Below are positions 1-9,435 of a stretch of DNA of 50,799 nt, one piece after another. The DNA lies in contig JAIRWT010000003.1 of assembly GCA_031268795.1 (NCBI GenBank), forward strand, positions 1-50,799. Direction: 5' to 3'. The notes under the pieces were generated by a model, which was not told where the DNA came from, did not search any database, and was given only the letters and a program-made list of their open reading frames with translations. This DNA is from Puniceicoccales bacterium. Lineage in GTDB: Bacteria > Verrucomicrobiota > Verrucomicrobiia > Opitutales > JAIRLM01. The position numbers and the translations under genes were made by a program. Each line of letters begins with the position of its first letter. Position 1 is the first letter of the stretch.

Positions 1-30
1 CCGGAAGCGAAAATTAAATTATTTTGTAGT

Positions 31-140
31 GACTCCAGGTTGACTCCAGGTTGACTCCAGGTTGACTCCAGGTTGACTCCAGGTTGACTCCAGGTTGACT
101 CCAGGTTGACTCCAGGTTGACTCCAGGTTGACTCCAGGTT
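31..140. repeat. Perfect 11-bp tandem repeat, 10 copies
   Basis: Ten identical head-to-tail copies of gactccaggtt lie between the window start and the 3' end of the glycosyltransferase gene. There are no spacers, so it is not a CRISPR array. Each junction reads TTGACT, which resembles a -35 hexamer, but no -10 box follows at fixed spacing. Eleven is not a multiple of three, so copy-number change would shift frame if it were translated; no convincing ORF covers it. It is a candidate for slipped-strand length variation. Confidence 0.97.
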
Positions 141-228
141 GGTAAAAATCGCCATCAATTACTTTCATAGAGCTCAAGGATAAATTTTCGCACCGGCATT
201 TTCAAGGTTTATATGACGATGGGAAATT

Positions 229-1812
229 TTATTTCCCCCAGGTTTTAATCGCATTAGACAGTGTGTTTTCCAGGGTTTCCGAGTCCAATGGTGGGCTGTT
301 GTCGAAGAGTTCTTTCACTGCGGCTGACCCATTTAAAACGGCCCGAATAATCGCATCATATTGCGCGAATACACTCTTTTCGGAAAAATTCTCCAATATG
401 TCCCGTTGTGCCTCTTTGCCAAGCCGGTGGCGCTTTTCAGGATTTTGCAATAAATCCATGAGGGCGTTTGCCATGGCTGCCTCATCCCCTTTTGGCGTTT
501 GGATGCAGCCCCTTTGCAATACTTCAACCCATGGCAAAGAAGAGCATACAACAGGTATCCCGTGCGCTTTTGCCTCAATTGCAACCATGGGACATCCTTC
601 AACGCATGATGTGCTCAGCAATACAGCGCCATTGGCGTAATAAGGCTCCATCTCCTTTTGAAATCCGAGAATATTCACCGCATGCCCAACGCCACATTCA
701 TTGGCCAATTTCAGACATTTCCGGAAATAGGCGCTATTGTAGTGCTCGCCAAGCATGATTAGGCGTGCATCGGGGAATTTTTTATACACCTCGGCAAACA
801 CTTTTATGGCTAGATCCGGACGCTTTACAGTACTCCATCGTCCAATCCACAGAATATTTTTACTTTGCAAATTGGATGGCGGCACCGCGCTTGGATCAAA
901 GGTGGGCGGATTTGGCAAAAAAAAGACATTTCCAAGTCCCTCCCTGCGCCATTTGTAAAGGTCCACCCGCGATAGGCAAGTCGTTGCATCGCAACACGAA
1001 TAAAGCGGAGTTAGGTGCGCAAATTTATCGGAAAGGGATGTGAATGGCTGCCGACAGAGGGCAAAGTTGTGTTCTTGGGCAATAATGCGAACACCAAGCA
1101 ATTTTAGTAGTAACATATTTTGCATATTTTCCACGAGATAATGTTCCGGGCATATGACGACATCCTGCGGATATTCTTCCATAAGTTTTGCCCAATTTCC
1201 GCCTCCGGATCTTCTGCCGGGGATGCTGACCACGGTTACGTTTGGATGTAAGGTAAAATCAATTTTGCCGGCCTGATCATCGCTAATGAATATGGTTATA
1301 TTGGTTCGCGGGTCCCTGGCATAGTGGTTGGCGACCAATTGCATGACACGTCCAATGCCGTCGACCGTTAGGCGCCATACCCAAATGCCGATGTTAATGA
1401 TTTGTCCCTCCAAAATTGGTTTTGGCTCTGGAAACTTTAAATACGGTGCCGCTTTGCACATCCACTTCCAATGATTACGCACCAGCGGCGCGAATGCGCC
1501 ATAGCGCTCGCTTTCCGGCAACCCGTTCAGGTACATTTGCAAAATTTGCGCACCCTCCGCCGGTGACCGGGAGAAAAGATCATCGGGAAGTATTGGCCTG
1601 ACCAGTTTCGTCTGCATCTCACTTTTTGCGGGCATCGCCAATGTATTTTGGAAAGGCGGTAAAATAGTGTCGGGTGCTCGCATGAGTGATTCGCACGGAA
1701 CAAATTCTCCCGTACTCGCCCCGTGGCAGCCATCATTCTCCGAATGCTGTCTTCCGGAGATGTTAGCCCTAAAATGAGCGACTAGAGGCAAGCGATCGGT
1801 TGCAATTGTCAT
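229..1812 (-). CDS. GT4-type glycosyltransferase
   Basis: A 527-residue protein with a GT-B glycosyltransferase group 1 C-terminal half. From about residue 320 it shows the typical ILWIGRWSTVKRPDLAI segment, followed by LGFQ..M.PYY and the EX7E donor-sugar motif (EGCPMVAIE). The family transfers a sugar from an activated nucleotide donor, usually in lipopolysaccharide, capsule or glycoprotein synthesis at the cytoplasmic face of the membrane. The first roughly 100 residues are not typical of the family, and internal Met residues at 43 and 59 are alternative starts. The gene follows sucD by 22 bases on the same strand but is not functionally related to it. The acceptor and sugar cannot be read from sequence. 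Confidence 0.85.
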   Translation of the reverse strand: MTIATDRLPLVAHFRANISGRQHSENDGCHGASTGEFVPCESLMRAPDTILPPFQNTLAMPAKSEMQTKLVRPILPDDLFSRSPAEGAQILQMYLNGLPESERYGAFAPLVRNHWKWMCKAAPYLKFPEPKPILEGQIINIGIWVWRLTVDGIGRVMQLVANHYARDPRTNITIFISDDQAGKIDFTLHPNVTVVSIPGRRSGGGNWAKLMEEYPQDVVICPEHYLVENMQNMLLLKLLGVRIIAQEHNFALCRQPFTSLSDKFAHLTPLYSCCDATTCLSRVDLYKWRREGLGNVFFLPNPPTFDPSAVPPSNLQSKNILWIGRWSTVKRPDLAIKVFAEVYKKFPDARLIMLGEHYNSAYFRKCLKLANECGVGHAVNILGFQKEMEPYYANGAVLLSTSCVEGCPMVAIEAKAHGIPVVCSSLPWVEVLQRGCIQTPKGDEAAMANALMDLLQNPEKRHRLGKEAQRDILENFSEKSVFAQYDAIIRAVLNGSAAVKELFDNSPPLDSETLENTLSNAIKTWGK

Positions 1813-1834
1813 AGCAGGCGGATGTTACCACCAA

Positions 1835-2728
1835 TTATGGCTGCGCACACGGATTTTTGTTTGAAATTTCGCAAAAAACGTCACCGATTTGCGAAATATC
1901 TTTCGCCACGGCAACTCCGGCCGTTTCCAAAGCTTTGATTTTGCAAGCTGCGCCGCTCTTTGCTCCGGAAATAATTGCTCCCGCATGCCCCATGCGCCGA
2001 TCGGCTGGAGCGGTTACGCCGGCAACGTACGCGGCAACGGGCTTTTTTACGTGTTTTTTGATAAATTCCGCCGCCTCCTCCTCTTCCTCGCCGCCAATTT
2101 CGCCAACGAGCACAATTGTGGTGGTTTTTGGATCATCATTGAACATGCGGACCACATCCACCAGGGAAAGGCCATGAATCGGATCGCCGCCAATGCCAAC
2201 GCAGGTTGATTGGCCGATGTCGCGCTGGGTAAGTTGCCAAACGGTTTCAAATGTAAGCGTTCCCGAACGGGAGACCACACCCACTGATCCTGGCCGATGG
2301 ATGTAGCTTGGCATAATGCCCAATTTTATTTCCCCTGGCGTAATGATCCCCGGACAATTTGCGCCAATGAGAATGGAGCGAGAATCACGCAAGCGTGCCC
2401 TTACCCGCGCCATGTCGCGTATGGGAATTCCCTCGGTAACACATACGATGATGGGAATTTCTCCGTCGATGGCTTCCCATATGCAATCGGCGGCGGCGGG
2501 AGCGGGGACCAGAATCAACGAAGCGGTGATGGAGTGGTTTTTAGTCGCCTCGGCCACGGTGTCGTAGATCGGAATGCGATTGTCATAGAATTGGCCACCC
2601 TTACCCGGACGTATGCCGGCGACAATTTGCGTACCATAGGACTCGCAATGCGGTAGATGAAAAGCCGCGGCGCGTCCGGTAATGCCTTGGACAAGTACGC
2701 CCGCCCGCCCGTCGAGAAGAATGCTCAT
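1835..2728 (-). CDS. sucD: Succinyl-CoA ligase alpha subunit
   Basis: 297 residues, the normal length for SucD. The N-terminal Rossmann CoA-binding domain contains the GITGRAAAFH segment. The C-terminal ligase domain carries the phosphohistidine loop GHAGAIISG with His248, the residue phosphorylated during catalysis. With SucC it interconverts succinyl-CoA and succinate with formation of ATP or GTP in the TCA cycle. The start ATG overlaps the last bases of sucC by 4 nt (2725-2728), the usual arrangement for translational coupling of the two subunits. Confidence 0.97.
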   Translation of the reverse strand: MSILLDGRAGVLVQGITGRAAAFHLPHCESYGTQIVAGIRPGKGGQFYDNRIPIYDTVAEATKNHSITASLILVPAPAAADCIWEAIDGEIPIIVCVTEGIPIRDMARVRARLRDSRSILIGANCPGIITPGEIKLGIMPSYIHRPGSVGVVSRSGTLTFETVWQLTQRDIGQSTCVGIGGDPIHGLSLVDVVRMFNDDPKTTTIVLVGEIGGEEEEEAAEFIKKHVKKPVAAYVAGVTAPADRRMGHAGAIISGAKSGAACKIKALETAGVAVAKDISQIGDVFCEISNKNPCAQP

Positions 2729-3909
2729 TGTGCCCGCATCGCCTTTCTAATTTTTCGTGGAATGTCCCGCAAATTTTCCGCCACAAAAAGCCTAGGGTTG
2801 ACATGGGAATGCAACAGAGCAAGTCCTTCCGCTGCCCTGGCGCCCTCCATGCGTACCACCAGTGGGAGTTTTATACCCTTTTCAGCAAAAACATTCAAGG
2901 TGCACTGGGCCACCATGTCGCCACACATGGCACCTCCGAATGTGTTGATGAGTAGGCACTGCAAGTCGTTGGTACGGAGCAAAATCCCAAGTGCCGCGCG
3001 CACGGCCTCCTCGCCGGAATTGTCCCCAAGGTCGAGGAAATTTGCCGCCTCTAATCCATTAGCGTGGAGCAGGTCCATGGTGGCCATGGCCAACCCGGCG
3101 CCATTGGTAAGACAGCCAATGTCCCCATCCAGTGACACGTAGTTAACGCCATGGACCGACGCCTGAACTTCCAAAAAATCTTCCGCCAGCGGATCACGCA
3201 GTGCGCTAATTTCCGAATGCCGAAATAATGCATTATCGTCAAAAATAGCTTTCCCGTCTATGGCCAATAAGCGCCCATCCACCGTTTCCACCAAGGGATT
3301 AATCTCAATGAGAGAGGCATCCGTTTCATCAAAAAGATGGCACAAATTTTGAAGAATTGCCATAAAAGATTCGCATGTGGCGGCGGACTTAAATCCCATG
3401 GGAATGGCAAGTTTGCGCATTTGAAAAGGTTGCAATCCCGCCAGTGGGCAGACGTATTCCCTAAGGACGTTTTCCGGCAGCTCTTCAATTTCAATGCCTC
3501 CGGAGCAAGATGTCATAATGACCGGCATTCCTGCCGCGCGATCCATGAAAATGGAAACATAAAGCTCGCGGCAAAAATTTGCTTTTGGCCCAACGCAAAC
3601 CCTGTGCACTAGGCAGCCGTTTGGCCCGGTTTGCATGGTTACCAGGCGATTGCCCAACATGCTCTGAGACAATTCGACCGCCGCCGCTTGCGAGTGAACC
3701 GTTTGTACGCCGCCACCGATTCCGCTGGCAAAGTGCCCCTTCCCGCGGCCACCTCCATGGATTTGAGCTTTCACGACGTAGCTACCCTGATGGTCCAATG
3801 ACGAAATAAGCGCTCCCGCGTCATCCCTGCGATGGATGACAACACAAATGTCCACGGGAATTCCATGGCGCGCTAAAAGTTCCTTGGTCTGAAATTCGTG
3901 GATTTTCAC
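2725..3909 (-). CDS. sucC: Succinyl-CoA ligase beta subunit
   Basis: 394 residues, full length for SucC. It opens with the family signature MKIHEFQTKELLARHGIPV. An ATP-grasp domain follows, with VVKAQIHGGGRGKGHF near residues 45-60 and the metal-site segment LIEINPLVET near 200. The C-terminal CoA-ligase domain contains the GGAMCGDMVA segment. It binds the nucleotide and forms the heterodimer or heterotetramer with SucD, encoded immediately downstream with a 4-nt overlap. The gene is first in the sucCD unit, with about 100 bp to the divergent sigma-factor gene. Confidence 0.97.
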   Translation of the reverse strand: MKIHEFQTKELLARHGIPVDICVVIHRRDDAGALISSLDHQGSYVVKAQIHGGGRGKGHFASGIGGGVQTVHSQAAAVELSQSMLGNRLVTMQTGPNGCLVHRVCVGPKANFCRELYVSIFMDRAAGMPVIMTSCSGGIEIEELPENVLREYVCPLAGLQPFQMRKLAIPMGFKSAATCESFMAILQNLCHLFDETDASLIEINPLVETVDGRLLAIDGKAIFDDNALFRHSEISALRDPLAEDFLEVQASVHGVNYVSLDGDIGCLTNGAGLAMATMDLLHANGLEAANFLDLGDNSGEEAVRAALGILLRTNDLQCLLINTFGGAMCGDMVAQCTLNVFAEKGIKLPLVVRMEGARAAEGLALLHSHVNPRLFVAENLRDIPRKIRKAMRAQ

Positions 3910-4012
3910 GGATTAAATAAGCGGTGCATTCTTGAAAGCATGCGCCCCTGGGCAAGAATTTTATCAAGGCTTGTGCTTTTATGGAAATGCAGCTAATCCG
4001 TCCCCATAAGCT

Positions 4013-4804
4013 GTGGTCATTAATGAATGTGGGGATGGGACGAGATTTCCTTCCGCGGCGGAGGAGCAGGAGCTTCTGGGAAAAATTAAAACGGGGGATC
4101 TAAATGCCCGAAAACGAATCATTCTTTCCAACATAGGTCTTGTCCGCAAGTGGGCGCGTCATTATAGATATTTCGGAGTTCCCATGGAGGATTTAATCCA
4201 AGAGGGGCATCGGGGGCTTATACATGCCGTGGATTGCTTCGTATCAACCGGTGAGGCACGATTGAGTACTTATGCCACCTGGTGGATCCGCCACTATATT
4301 CGGCAAGCCATAGCTCGCCAAGCACATCCATTCCATTTGCCGGTGCCCATACTCGAGTCAATTCGACGGCTAAAGCTAACGGCAACGACATTGCAAAATC
4401 AACTTAAACGAGAGCCATCCATTTCGGAAATTGCCGCCGAAATGGGCTGTTCCGCAATGCACGTTCGAACATTAAAAAATGTGATTGGCACGGTCATTCC
4501 ATTGCAGCAGGATAACGAAACTGTCCGCGACGGCGATTCTGTTGCAACCTTAGCCGATTCCCTGCAAGATGCACAACAGACAACGCCGCTGGAACACCTG
4601 TTGCGAGTTACACTGTCGGATGATGTGAAAAATTGGCTCAGAACATTATCAAAGCGGGAGTCTGAAATTTTGCGCATGCGCTTTGGCCTCGACGGAATGG
4701 GCGCGCGTACCTTCGAAGAAATCGGAAATCACTTTTCCATCAATCGGGAGCGGGTGCGTCAAATTACTCAAGGAGCCTTGGAAAAACTTCGAAGAATAAT
4801 CTAA
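4013..4804 (+). CDS. RNA polymerase sigma-70 family factor
   Basis: 263 residues with sigma regions 2, 3 and 4 but no region 1.1, as in group 2 and alternative sigma-70 factors. Region 2 includes NIGLVRKWARHYRYFGVP.EDLIQEG and the -10 recognition helix STYATWWIRHYIRQAIA. Region 3 follows near 130-170. Region 4 ends with RTFEEIGNHFSINRERVRQI, the -35-binding helix-turn-helix. The start is uncertain: the reading frame opens with GTG at 4013 and no ATG is in frame nearby. The next gene is on the opposite strand, so it is probably monocistronic. It could be the principal factor in a reduced genome, but the short N-terminus favours a second or stress-type sigma. Confidence 0.9.
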   Translation: MVINECGDGTRFPSAAEEQELLGKIKTGDLNARKRIILSNIGLVRKWARHYRYFGVPMEDLIQEGHRGLIHAVDCFVSTGEARLSTYATWWIRHYIRQAIARQAHPFHLPVPILESIRRLKLTATTLQNQLKREPSISEIAAEMGCSAMHVRTLKNVIGTVIPLQQDNETVRDGDSVATLADSLQDAQQTTPLEHLLRVTLSDDVKNWLRTLSKRESEILRMRFGLDGMGARTFEEIGNHFSINRERVRQITQGALEKLRRII

Positions 4805-4904
4805 AAAATGCGAATCTCAAAAGCCATTTGGAAAAATTGAAGGCACGGGTTAGCCGCTGAATATTGGACTGGCCTGTGGGCATGGAAGTCGCGATGGGTT
4901 TTAG

Positions 4905-6110
4905 TTATTGATGAGAATTTCGTTGAATGCAGAACCTTTCGGCAACGAGCGCAAAGGCACCATTGCCAAGGACATTGATGGCCGTTATAATTGGGCAAGC
5001 GAGCATATTGACGGTGAAGATGGTCGAACACATTTCTCCCTCGAAGTGCAAATATCGCTCCAAAATGGGTAACATGACAAAAATACTTCCGCCGGGGACG
5101 CCAACGACGGAAAACTTTGCTACCAATGCACATGCAATGAACGATCCAATGGATAATGCCGATGGACATGGAACTTGGTAGCCCGCCAGGATCGCAAAGG
5201 CCAGAATAGCGATGGTGAAATTATTCCCGATGAGGTGCACATTCGTGCTCATTGGAACCATGGAGCGGACAAACATTTTATCCCGGCCATTGCGCGAAAC
5301 GCAATCAATTGTAATTGGCATTGTCGCCGTGGATGACATGGTGCAGAATGCGCACGAGACGGCGGGAATCATGTTTTTAACGCATTGAAGAAGTGCACCC
5401 ATGTTACCACCAATCGCAAACGTATAAAGGAGAAAAATATATAACAAACTTGCGGTGATGATAATGCCAAAAAGTGAAATGTAATTCCTGAGAAAAATGA
5501 TCAGCGAGCCCTCATGACAAATTTTCAATGTGAAGCCAAAAATAAATGCCGGGAGGATATGCAGTATGATTCGAAAAATTTTTGCATTGAACTGAGCAAA
5601 AACTTTATTCGCACGACTGGAAAAGGTTGGCAAATATCGTGGGAGTAAAATTCCGGCAGAAATTCCACACAATAATGCCAAATCGTTGCGGATGATCATC
5701 GGCATTTGTAGGTTAAACAGCGGGAGCAATTCGTGGGCGGCCGATGGCGCGATAAATGCCATGGGCGCCCTGTAGGAAAGGAGGCCGATGCAAGAACCTA
5801 TGGAGGTAGTAATTGCATTCGACAGGCAAATCAGTAGTAGTGTGCGGGCGATAATGCGCGGCGCGCTTTGCGAGAATCGCATGCATGCCTCGAATAGAAG
5901 CATAAAAACAACAACTGGCAAAAAAAATAATATGATCTCATTTATGGCCAAACTGATACCCAGAAAAAATCTCTGCGCGGGAACACACATGGCCGGCTCA
6001 AGAAATGGCGTTGCAAGCATAATTAAAAGCAACAGAAATGGCATCTTGCCCGCTTTCATCGTGGAAACGTTGAAAGCAGTTTCTTGTATGGACGCAGCGG
6101 AAGTCAACAT
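4905..6110 (-). CDS. Dicarboxylate/amino acid:cation symporter (DAACS family)
   Basis: 401 residues, hydrophobic throughout, with the architecture of GltP/DctA-type secondary carriers. The first hairpin motif appears as SSTATMPITI (the family has SSSAT.P.T), and VVGVPGGSIFVMLPILE followed by NMLACPIITAINVLGNG corresponds to the C-terminal substrate and Na+/H+ binding region. In the last motif the Asp residues usual in glutamate and aspartate transporters are replaced by Asn, so the substrate may differ from a classic dicarboxylate. It would import a small organic or amino acid with protons or sodium across the inner membrane. The first 20 residues are not well conserved and Met18 is a possible start. 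Confidence 0.85.
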   Translation of the reverse strand: MLTSAASIQETAFNVSTMKAGKMPFLLLLIMLATPFLEPAMCVPAQRFFLGISLAINEIILFFLPVVVFMLLFEACMRFSQSAPRIIARTLLLICLSNAITTSIGSCIGLLSYRAPMAFIAPSAAHELLPLFNLQMPMIIRNDLALLCGISAGILLPRYLPTFSSRANKVFAQFNAKIFRIILHILPAFIFGFTLKICHEGSLIIFLRNYISLFGIIITASLLYIFLLYTFAIGGNMGALLQCVKNMIPAVSCAFCTMSSTATMPITIDCVSRNGRDKMFVRSMVPMSTNVHLIGNNFTIAILAFAILAGYQVPCPSALSIGSFIACALVAKFSVVGVPGGSIFVMLPILERYLHFEGEMCSTIFTVNMLACPIITAINVLGNGAFALVAERFCIQRNSHQ

Positions 6111-6146
6111 CTATTCATGCTGCGGAATCATTTTAAAAATGTTATC

Positions 6147-7115
6147 CTAACAATCATCTTTACTAAATTCCATCGTCCTCTCCGCATATTGCTGCCACAA
6201 ACAATTCTGCGAATCAAACTTATCCGGATTTTGAAGCCATTCCCAAAATAACTCGTCCCTGTTGCGGACGACTTGAATTAACTCGCTCGTTACAAGTGCG
6301 CGTAAGAATAGAATTCGCATTTCGGTAGCGAGAATTCCTTCATCTGAAAAACCTGCTTGTGCCATTCCGGAGCATAATTCAACGAGCGTATAATCGTATG
6401 CCATGCTATGAATCATACTGTGCATTTGTCTCGTTACAATCGGCGGGAGGAGTGGGATGTAATGTGTTTTAAAAAGCCCAATAGCCCTAGATAATACTTG
6501 CAGTTGCTTGGTGCTAACGTTAGGTTTTTGACTGAAGTCAAGAAAATCGATGTCCTCCCTGCAAACAGATGAAATTATGCTTAGTTCGCATGCTTTCAAG
6601 CCAAGAAAATAATGCGGAAAGCCGTTCGCGCTGATATCAGAGGTAGGTATGCCAGCACTTTCAAGCCCTTGGGCTGGATTAAAAAAAATATCTTCCAGCA
6701 AAAAATAATTACTCCCGCAGAAATAAAGAAGAAGCTTCAAATTGGTAAATCGTTCTAGAATTTTAGCATTAATTGCTGCGACGGGAAGTTGGCTATCCAC
6801 GAGGCCTTGCACTAATCCATTTCTGATACAGCAGAGGCTGCGTCTACCAATTAAGCCTTCGACAAATGTTGCATCCCAAACCGGACTATCCATTTGGCCA
6901 TGTTTCTCCATTAAGGCTCCAAATAGCGCTGCCACATGTGCTTTCGCCGGTAATTTTAATTCTGTTCGCAGGTGCAAACAAGGTGTCGGCGTCTGATATC
7001 CATATCCCATAAACATAAGAATGCCAACATTGACGATATTGACACGACAACATATATTCGATGTCGAATTTTCGACACCGGCAACAACCGTGCCAAATCC
7101 ATTGACTATCTCCAT
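6147..7115 (-). CDS. Hypothetical protein, 322 aa
   Basis: A family is not recognised. The protein is soluble-looking and helix-rich, with a Cys-rich N-terminal portion and a highly charged C-terminus (LFWEWLQNPDKFDSQN). It has no signal peptide and no clear transmembrane helix. Its start overlaps the last 10 nt of the upstream small ORF (7106-7486), so the two are probably translated from one message. Because both are unknown and adjacent, they could also be the two halves of one ancestral gene split by a frameshift, although the overlap looks like an ordinary stop/start arrangement. Confidence 0.6.
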   Translation of the reverse strand: MEIVNGFGTVVAGVENSTSNICCRVNIVNVGILMFMGYGYQTPTPCLHLRTELKLPAKAHVAALFGALMEKHGQMDSPVWDATFVEGLIGRRSLCCIRNGLVQGLVDSQLPVAAINAKILERFTNLKLLLYFCGSNYFLLEDIFFNPAQGLESAGIPTSDISANGFPHYFLGLKACELSIISSVCREDIDFLDFSQKPNVSTKQLQVLSRAIGLFKTHYIPLLPPIVTRQMHSMIHSMAYDYTLVELCSGMAQAGFSDEGILATEMRILFLRALVTSELIQVVRNRDELFWEWLQNPDKFDSQNCLWQQYAERTMEFSKDDC

Positions 7116-7486
7116 GCATTAAATGCTAATAAAATTACACCCATGTAGCGAGGATCGTGCAAGGCTGAAATGGCGGAAAAAATAAAAGCTTTTCGCTCAT
7201 GGAAATGCCTTTCCGCGACTGGCATAATGTGCGCAAGAAAGTGGTAGGGCGTCACGCCGCCAGCCTCTCTTGCGTACATGTATAACTCCTTAACTTCCTC
7301 GACGGCCCGTTCCAAGACAAGAGGGCGCGGTCCTCCTCCGGCTCCTGCTGTAAAAAAATTATATCTTTGTTGCGCGAAACCCAGTAGTCCTTGCATAGCT
7401 AAATTTTGTGACAGCTCATAAATAAAGCTTTGAATGGCAAGGGAGAAGTGTGCATAATTTCCGCAAACGTGAGAAAAAGTCTGCAA
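7106..7486 (-). CDS. Hypothetical protein, up to 126 aa
   Basis: A family is not recognised. The frame opens at a TTG (7484-7486); the first in-frame ATG is at 7394-7396 (residue 31), giving 96 residues. Neither has a good Shine-Dalgarno sequence. The long form would leave only 34 bp to the divergent ABC-F gene, which is tight for two promoters and slightly favours the shorter form. The sequence is amphipathic, with one Gly/Pro-rich loop (AGAGGGPRP). It overlaps the next gene downstream by 10 nt and probably forms a two-gene unit with it. Confidence 0.5.
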   Translation of the reverse strand: MQTFSHVCGNYAHFSLAIQSFIYELSQNLAMQGLLGFAQQRYNFFTAGAGGGPRPLVLERAVEEVKELYMYAREAGGVTPYHFLAHIMPVAERHFHERKAFIFSAISALHDPRYMGVILLAFNAWR

Positions 7487-7520
7487 TTGCCATTAGGAAA
7501 AATTTTAAATTCATTTGCCC

Positions 7521-9371
7521 ATGCTTCAGGCGGAAAGTGTCACTTATCAGATTGGTGCGAGGGTACTTTTTGATGACATTTTTTTTTCAATTCCGGATGG
7601 TGCCAAGGTGGGGATCGTGGGCCCCAACGGCGTCGGAAAGACAACTTTATTTCGTATAATCCTTGGTGAGATTGCACCGGACCGTGGGGAGATCTCGCAT
7701 CCGCAAGGCTATCGCTTCGTACACGTGCGCCAGGAAATGGACGATGTGCAAAAAACGGCTCTCGATTTGGTTTTGGATGCGGATTGGGAACTAATTCGCC
7801 TGCGTGCCTTATTGGATGACGGTTCAAACGCGGATGAAAATCAGCTGGCGGATTTATACGACCAATTTGCGGACATTGGTGGATTTGACGCGGAAGCGCG
7901 GGCGGCAACCATTCTTTCCGGTCTTGGATTCTCCGATGTGATGATGCGGAAACCACTCAGCGAATTTTCCGGCGGGTGGAGGGTCCGAGCGTCGCTGGCG
8001 TCGACACTTTTTGCCCCATCGGATTGCCTCCTGCTAGATGAACCAACGAATCACTTGGATTTCGAAACGGCCATTTGGCTGGAAAATCATTTAAAACGCG
8101 CGGGCAAAGCCATGCTTATCATATCCCATGAAAAAAGTTTCCTCAATAATGTCTGTGATCACATCCTTTGCCTGAGTGACGCAAAGGCGCAGCTATTTCG
8201 CGGAAATTACGACATCTTCCGTGCCACATTTGATAGCTTGCGGCGGGCGCAACTGTCGGAAGGCGCAGCATTGGCGCGGAAGCGGGAACATTTGCAGTCA
8301 TTCGTGGACCGCTTCCGCGCGAAAGCCTCGAAGGCCAAGCAGGCGCAAAGCCGAATGAAAATGTTGGAAAAGATGGATAATCCACCACCGCCGCCGGCGA
8401 TCTACACGGCGACCTTTCAATTTCAACAACCAGCGCCGGAAATTGATCGGCGGTTTATTTCAGCGGAGAATATTGTGTTGGGATACGGCGAAATACCGGT
8501 TCTTCGCGGGGTAAATTTACAAGTCAACGCCGGGGATCGGATTGCCCTGCTCGGTGCCAATGGGAATGGAAAATCCACCCTGGCCAAGGCGCTCGCCGGA
8601 CGGCTCGCGCCCATCGCTGGGACGCTGGAATATGCCCGCTCACTTAAAATTGCCTATTTTGCCCAACATCAAGAAGAAATCCTGGAACTGGATAAAACGC
8701 CAATGGAGATCTTTCAAGTGCAAAAGCCCGGACAGACGGAAACGCAAATTCGTAGCCAACTTGCCCGCTTTGGAATCATCAAAGAGCGTAGCCAGACCCG
8801 TACCGAAAGGCTTTCCGGCGGGGAAAAAACACGGCTTCTACTGGCCATTGCCACCTTGGATCAGCCGCATTTGCTCATTCTCGATGAGCCAACCAATCAT
8901 TTGGATGTCGAGGCGCGGGAAGCTCTTACTGTCGCAATTAACAACTACGCGGGCGCGATGTTGCTGGTAACTCATGATTTTCAAACGCTCCGGGACACAT
9001 GCCGTGATTTTTACATCATTGACGATGGCACATGTCGAAAATTTAACGGAGCCCTGGATGAATATGCGCGCTGGTTGCTAGAACGCAATGCCGATTCCGG
9101 AGGCAAAAAGAATGCGAAAAAACCATTGCCCCGAGCCCAAAAGGAAGTGCCGTCGCATGCGGCCCAACGCATGGAGGAAGTCAACCGACAACTGGAGGAA
9201 GGTGTGGCTGCTTTGGGCGAGGCGGAAAGTGCGTTGATTAACGAATTTAATGAGGAGACCTATCAAAAATTTATTCGATTGCAGTCTGAGGTGCAAAAGC
9301 TTGAGGCACTTTATATGGAGCTTATGGGCGCCATAGAAAGTGGTGGTCTGAAACAGCCGCGAGAAAAATGA
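7521..9371 (+). CDS. ABC-F family ATPase (Uup/YheS-like)
   Basis: 616 residues from the ATG at 7521; a TTG at 7515 would add two residues, but MLQAESVTYQIG matches the usual family start. There are two ATP-binding cassettes in one chain and no membrane segments. The first has Walker A GPNGVGKTT near residue 36, signature LSEFSGGWRVR and Walker B LLLDEPTNHLD. The second has GANGNGKST, signature LSGGEKTRLLLA and LLILDEPTNHLD. The charged linker between them corresponds to the P-site tRNA interaction motif, and the last 80 residues form a predicted coiled coil, as in Uup and YheS. ABC-F proteins act on the ribosome, relieving stalls or affecting assembly, rather than in transport. Confidence 0.93.
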   Translation: MLQAESVTYQIGARVLFDDIFFSIPDGAKVGIVGPNGVGKTTLFRIILGEIAPDRGEISHPQGYRFVHVRQEMDDVQKTALDLVLDADWELIRLRALLDDGSNADENQLADLYDQFADIGGFDAEARAATILSGLGFSDVMMRKPLSEFSGGWRVRASLASTLFAPSDCLLLDEPTNHLDFETAIWLENHLKRAGKAMLIISHEKSFLNNVCDHILCLSDAKAQLFRGNYDIFRATFDSLRRAQLSEGAALARKREHLQSFVDRFRAKASKAKQAQSRMKMLEKMDNPPPPPAIYTATFQFQQPAPEIDRRFISAENIVLGYGEIPVLRGVNLQVNAGDRIALLGANGNGKSTLAKALAGRLAPIAGTLEYARSLKIAYFAQHQEEILELDKTPMEIFQVQKPGQTETQIRSQLARFGIIKERSQTRTERLSGGEKTRLLLAIATLDQPHLLILDEPTNHLDVEAREALTVAINNYAGAMLLVTHDFQTLRDTCRDFYIIDDGTCRKFNGALDEYARWLLERNADSGGKKNAKKPLPRAQKEVPSHAAQRMEEVNRQLEEGVAALGEAESALINEFNEETYQKFIRLQSEVQKLEALYMELMGAIESGGLKQPREK

Positions 9372-9435
9372 AAAAAAAGTTCCGTGCGCGAGGTGAATAA
9401 TTTGCAAAATAATGCTTTTCAATTAATTTACCATC

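Noticed and set aside
31..140. CRISPR array
   Set aside because: Direct repeats of 11 bp with no spacers; it is a simple tandem repeat.
7106..7115. Frameshift joining the 126-aa and 322-aa proteins
   Set aside because: The overlap looks like an ordinary stop/start coupling, and neither half matches a known longer protein, so a broken gene cannot be shown.
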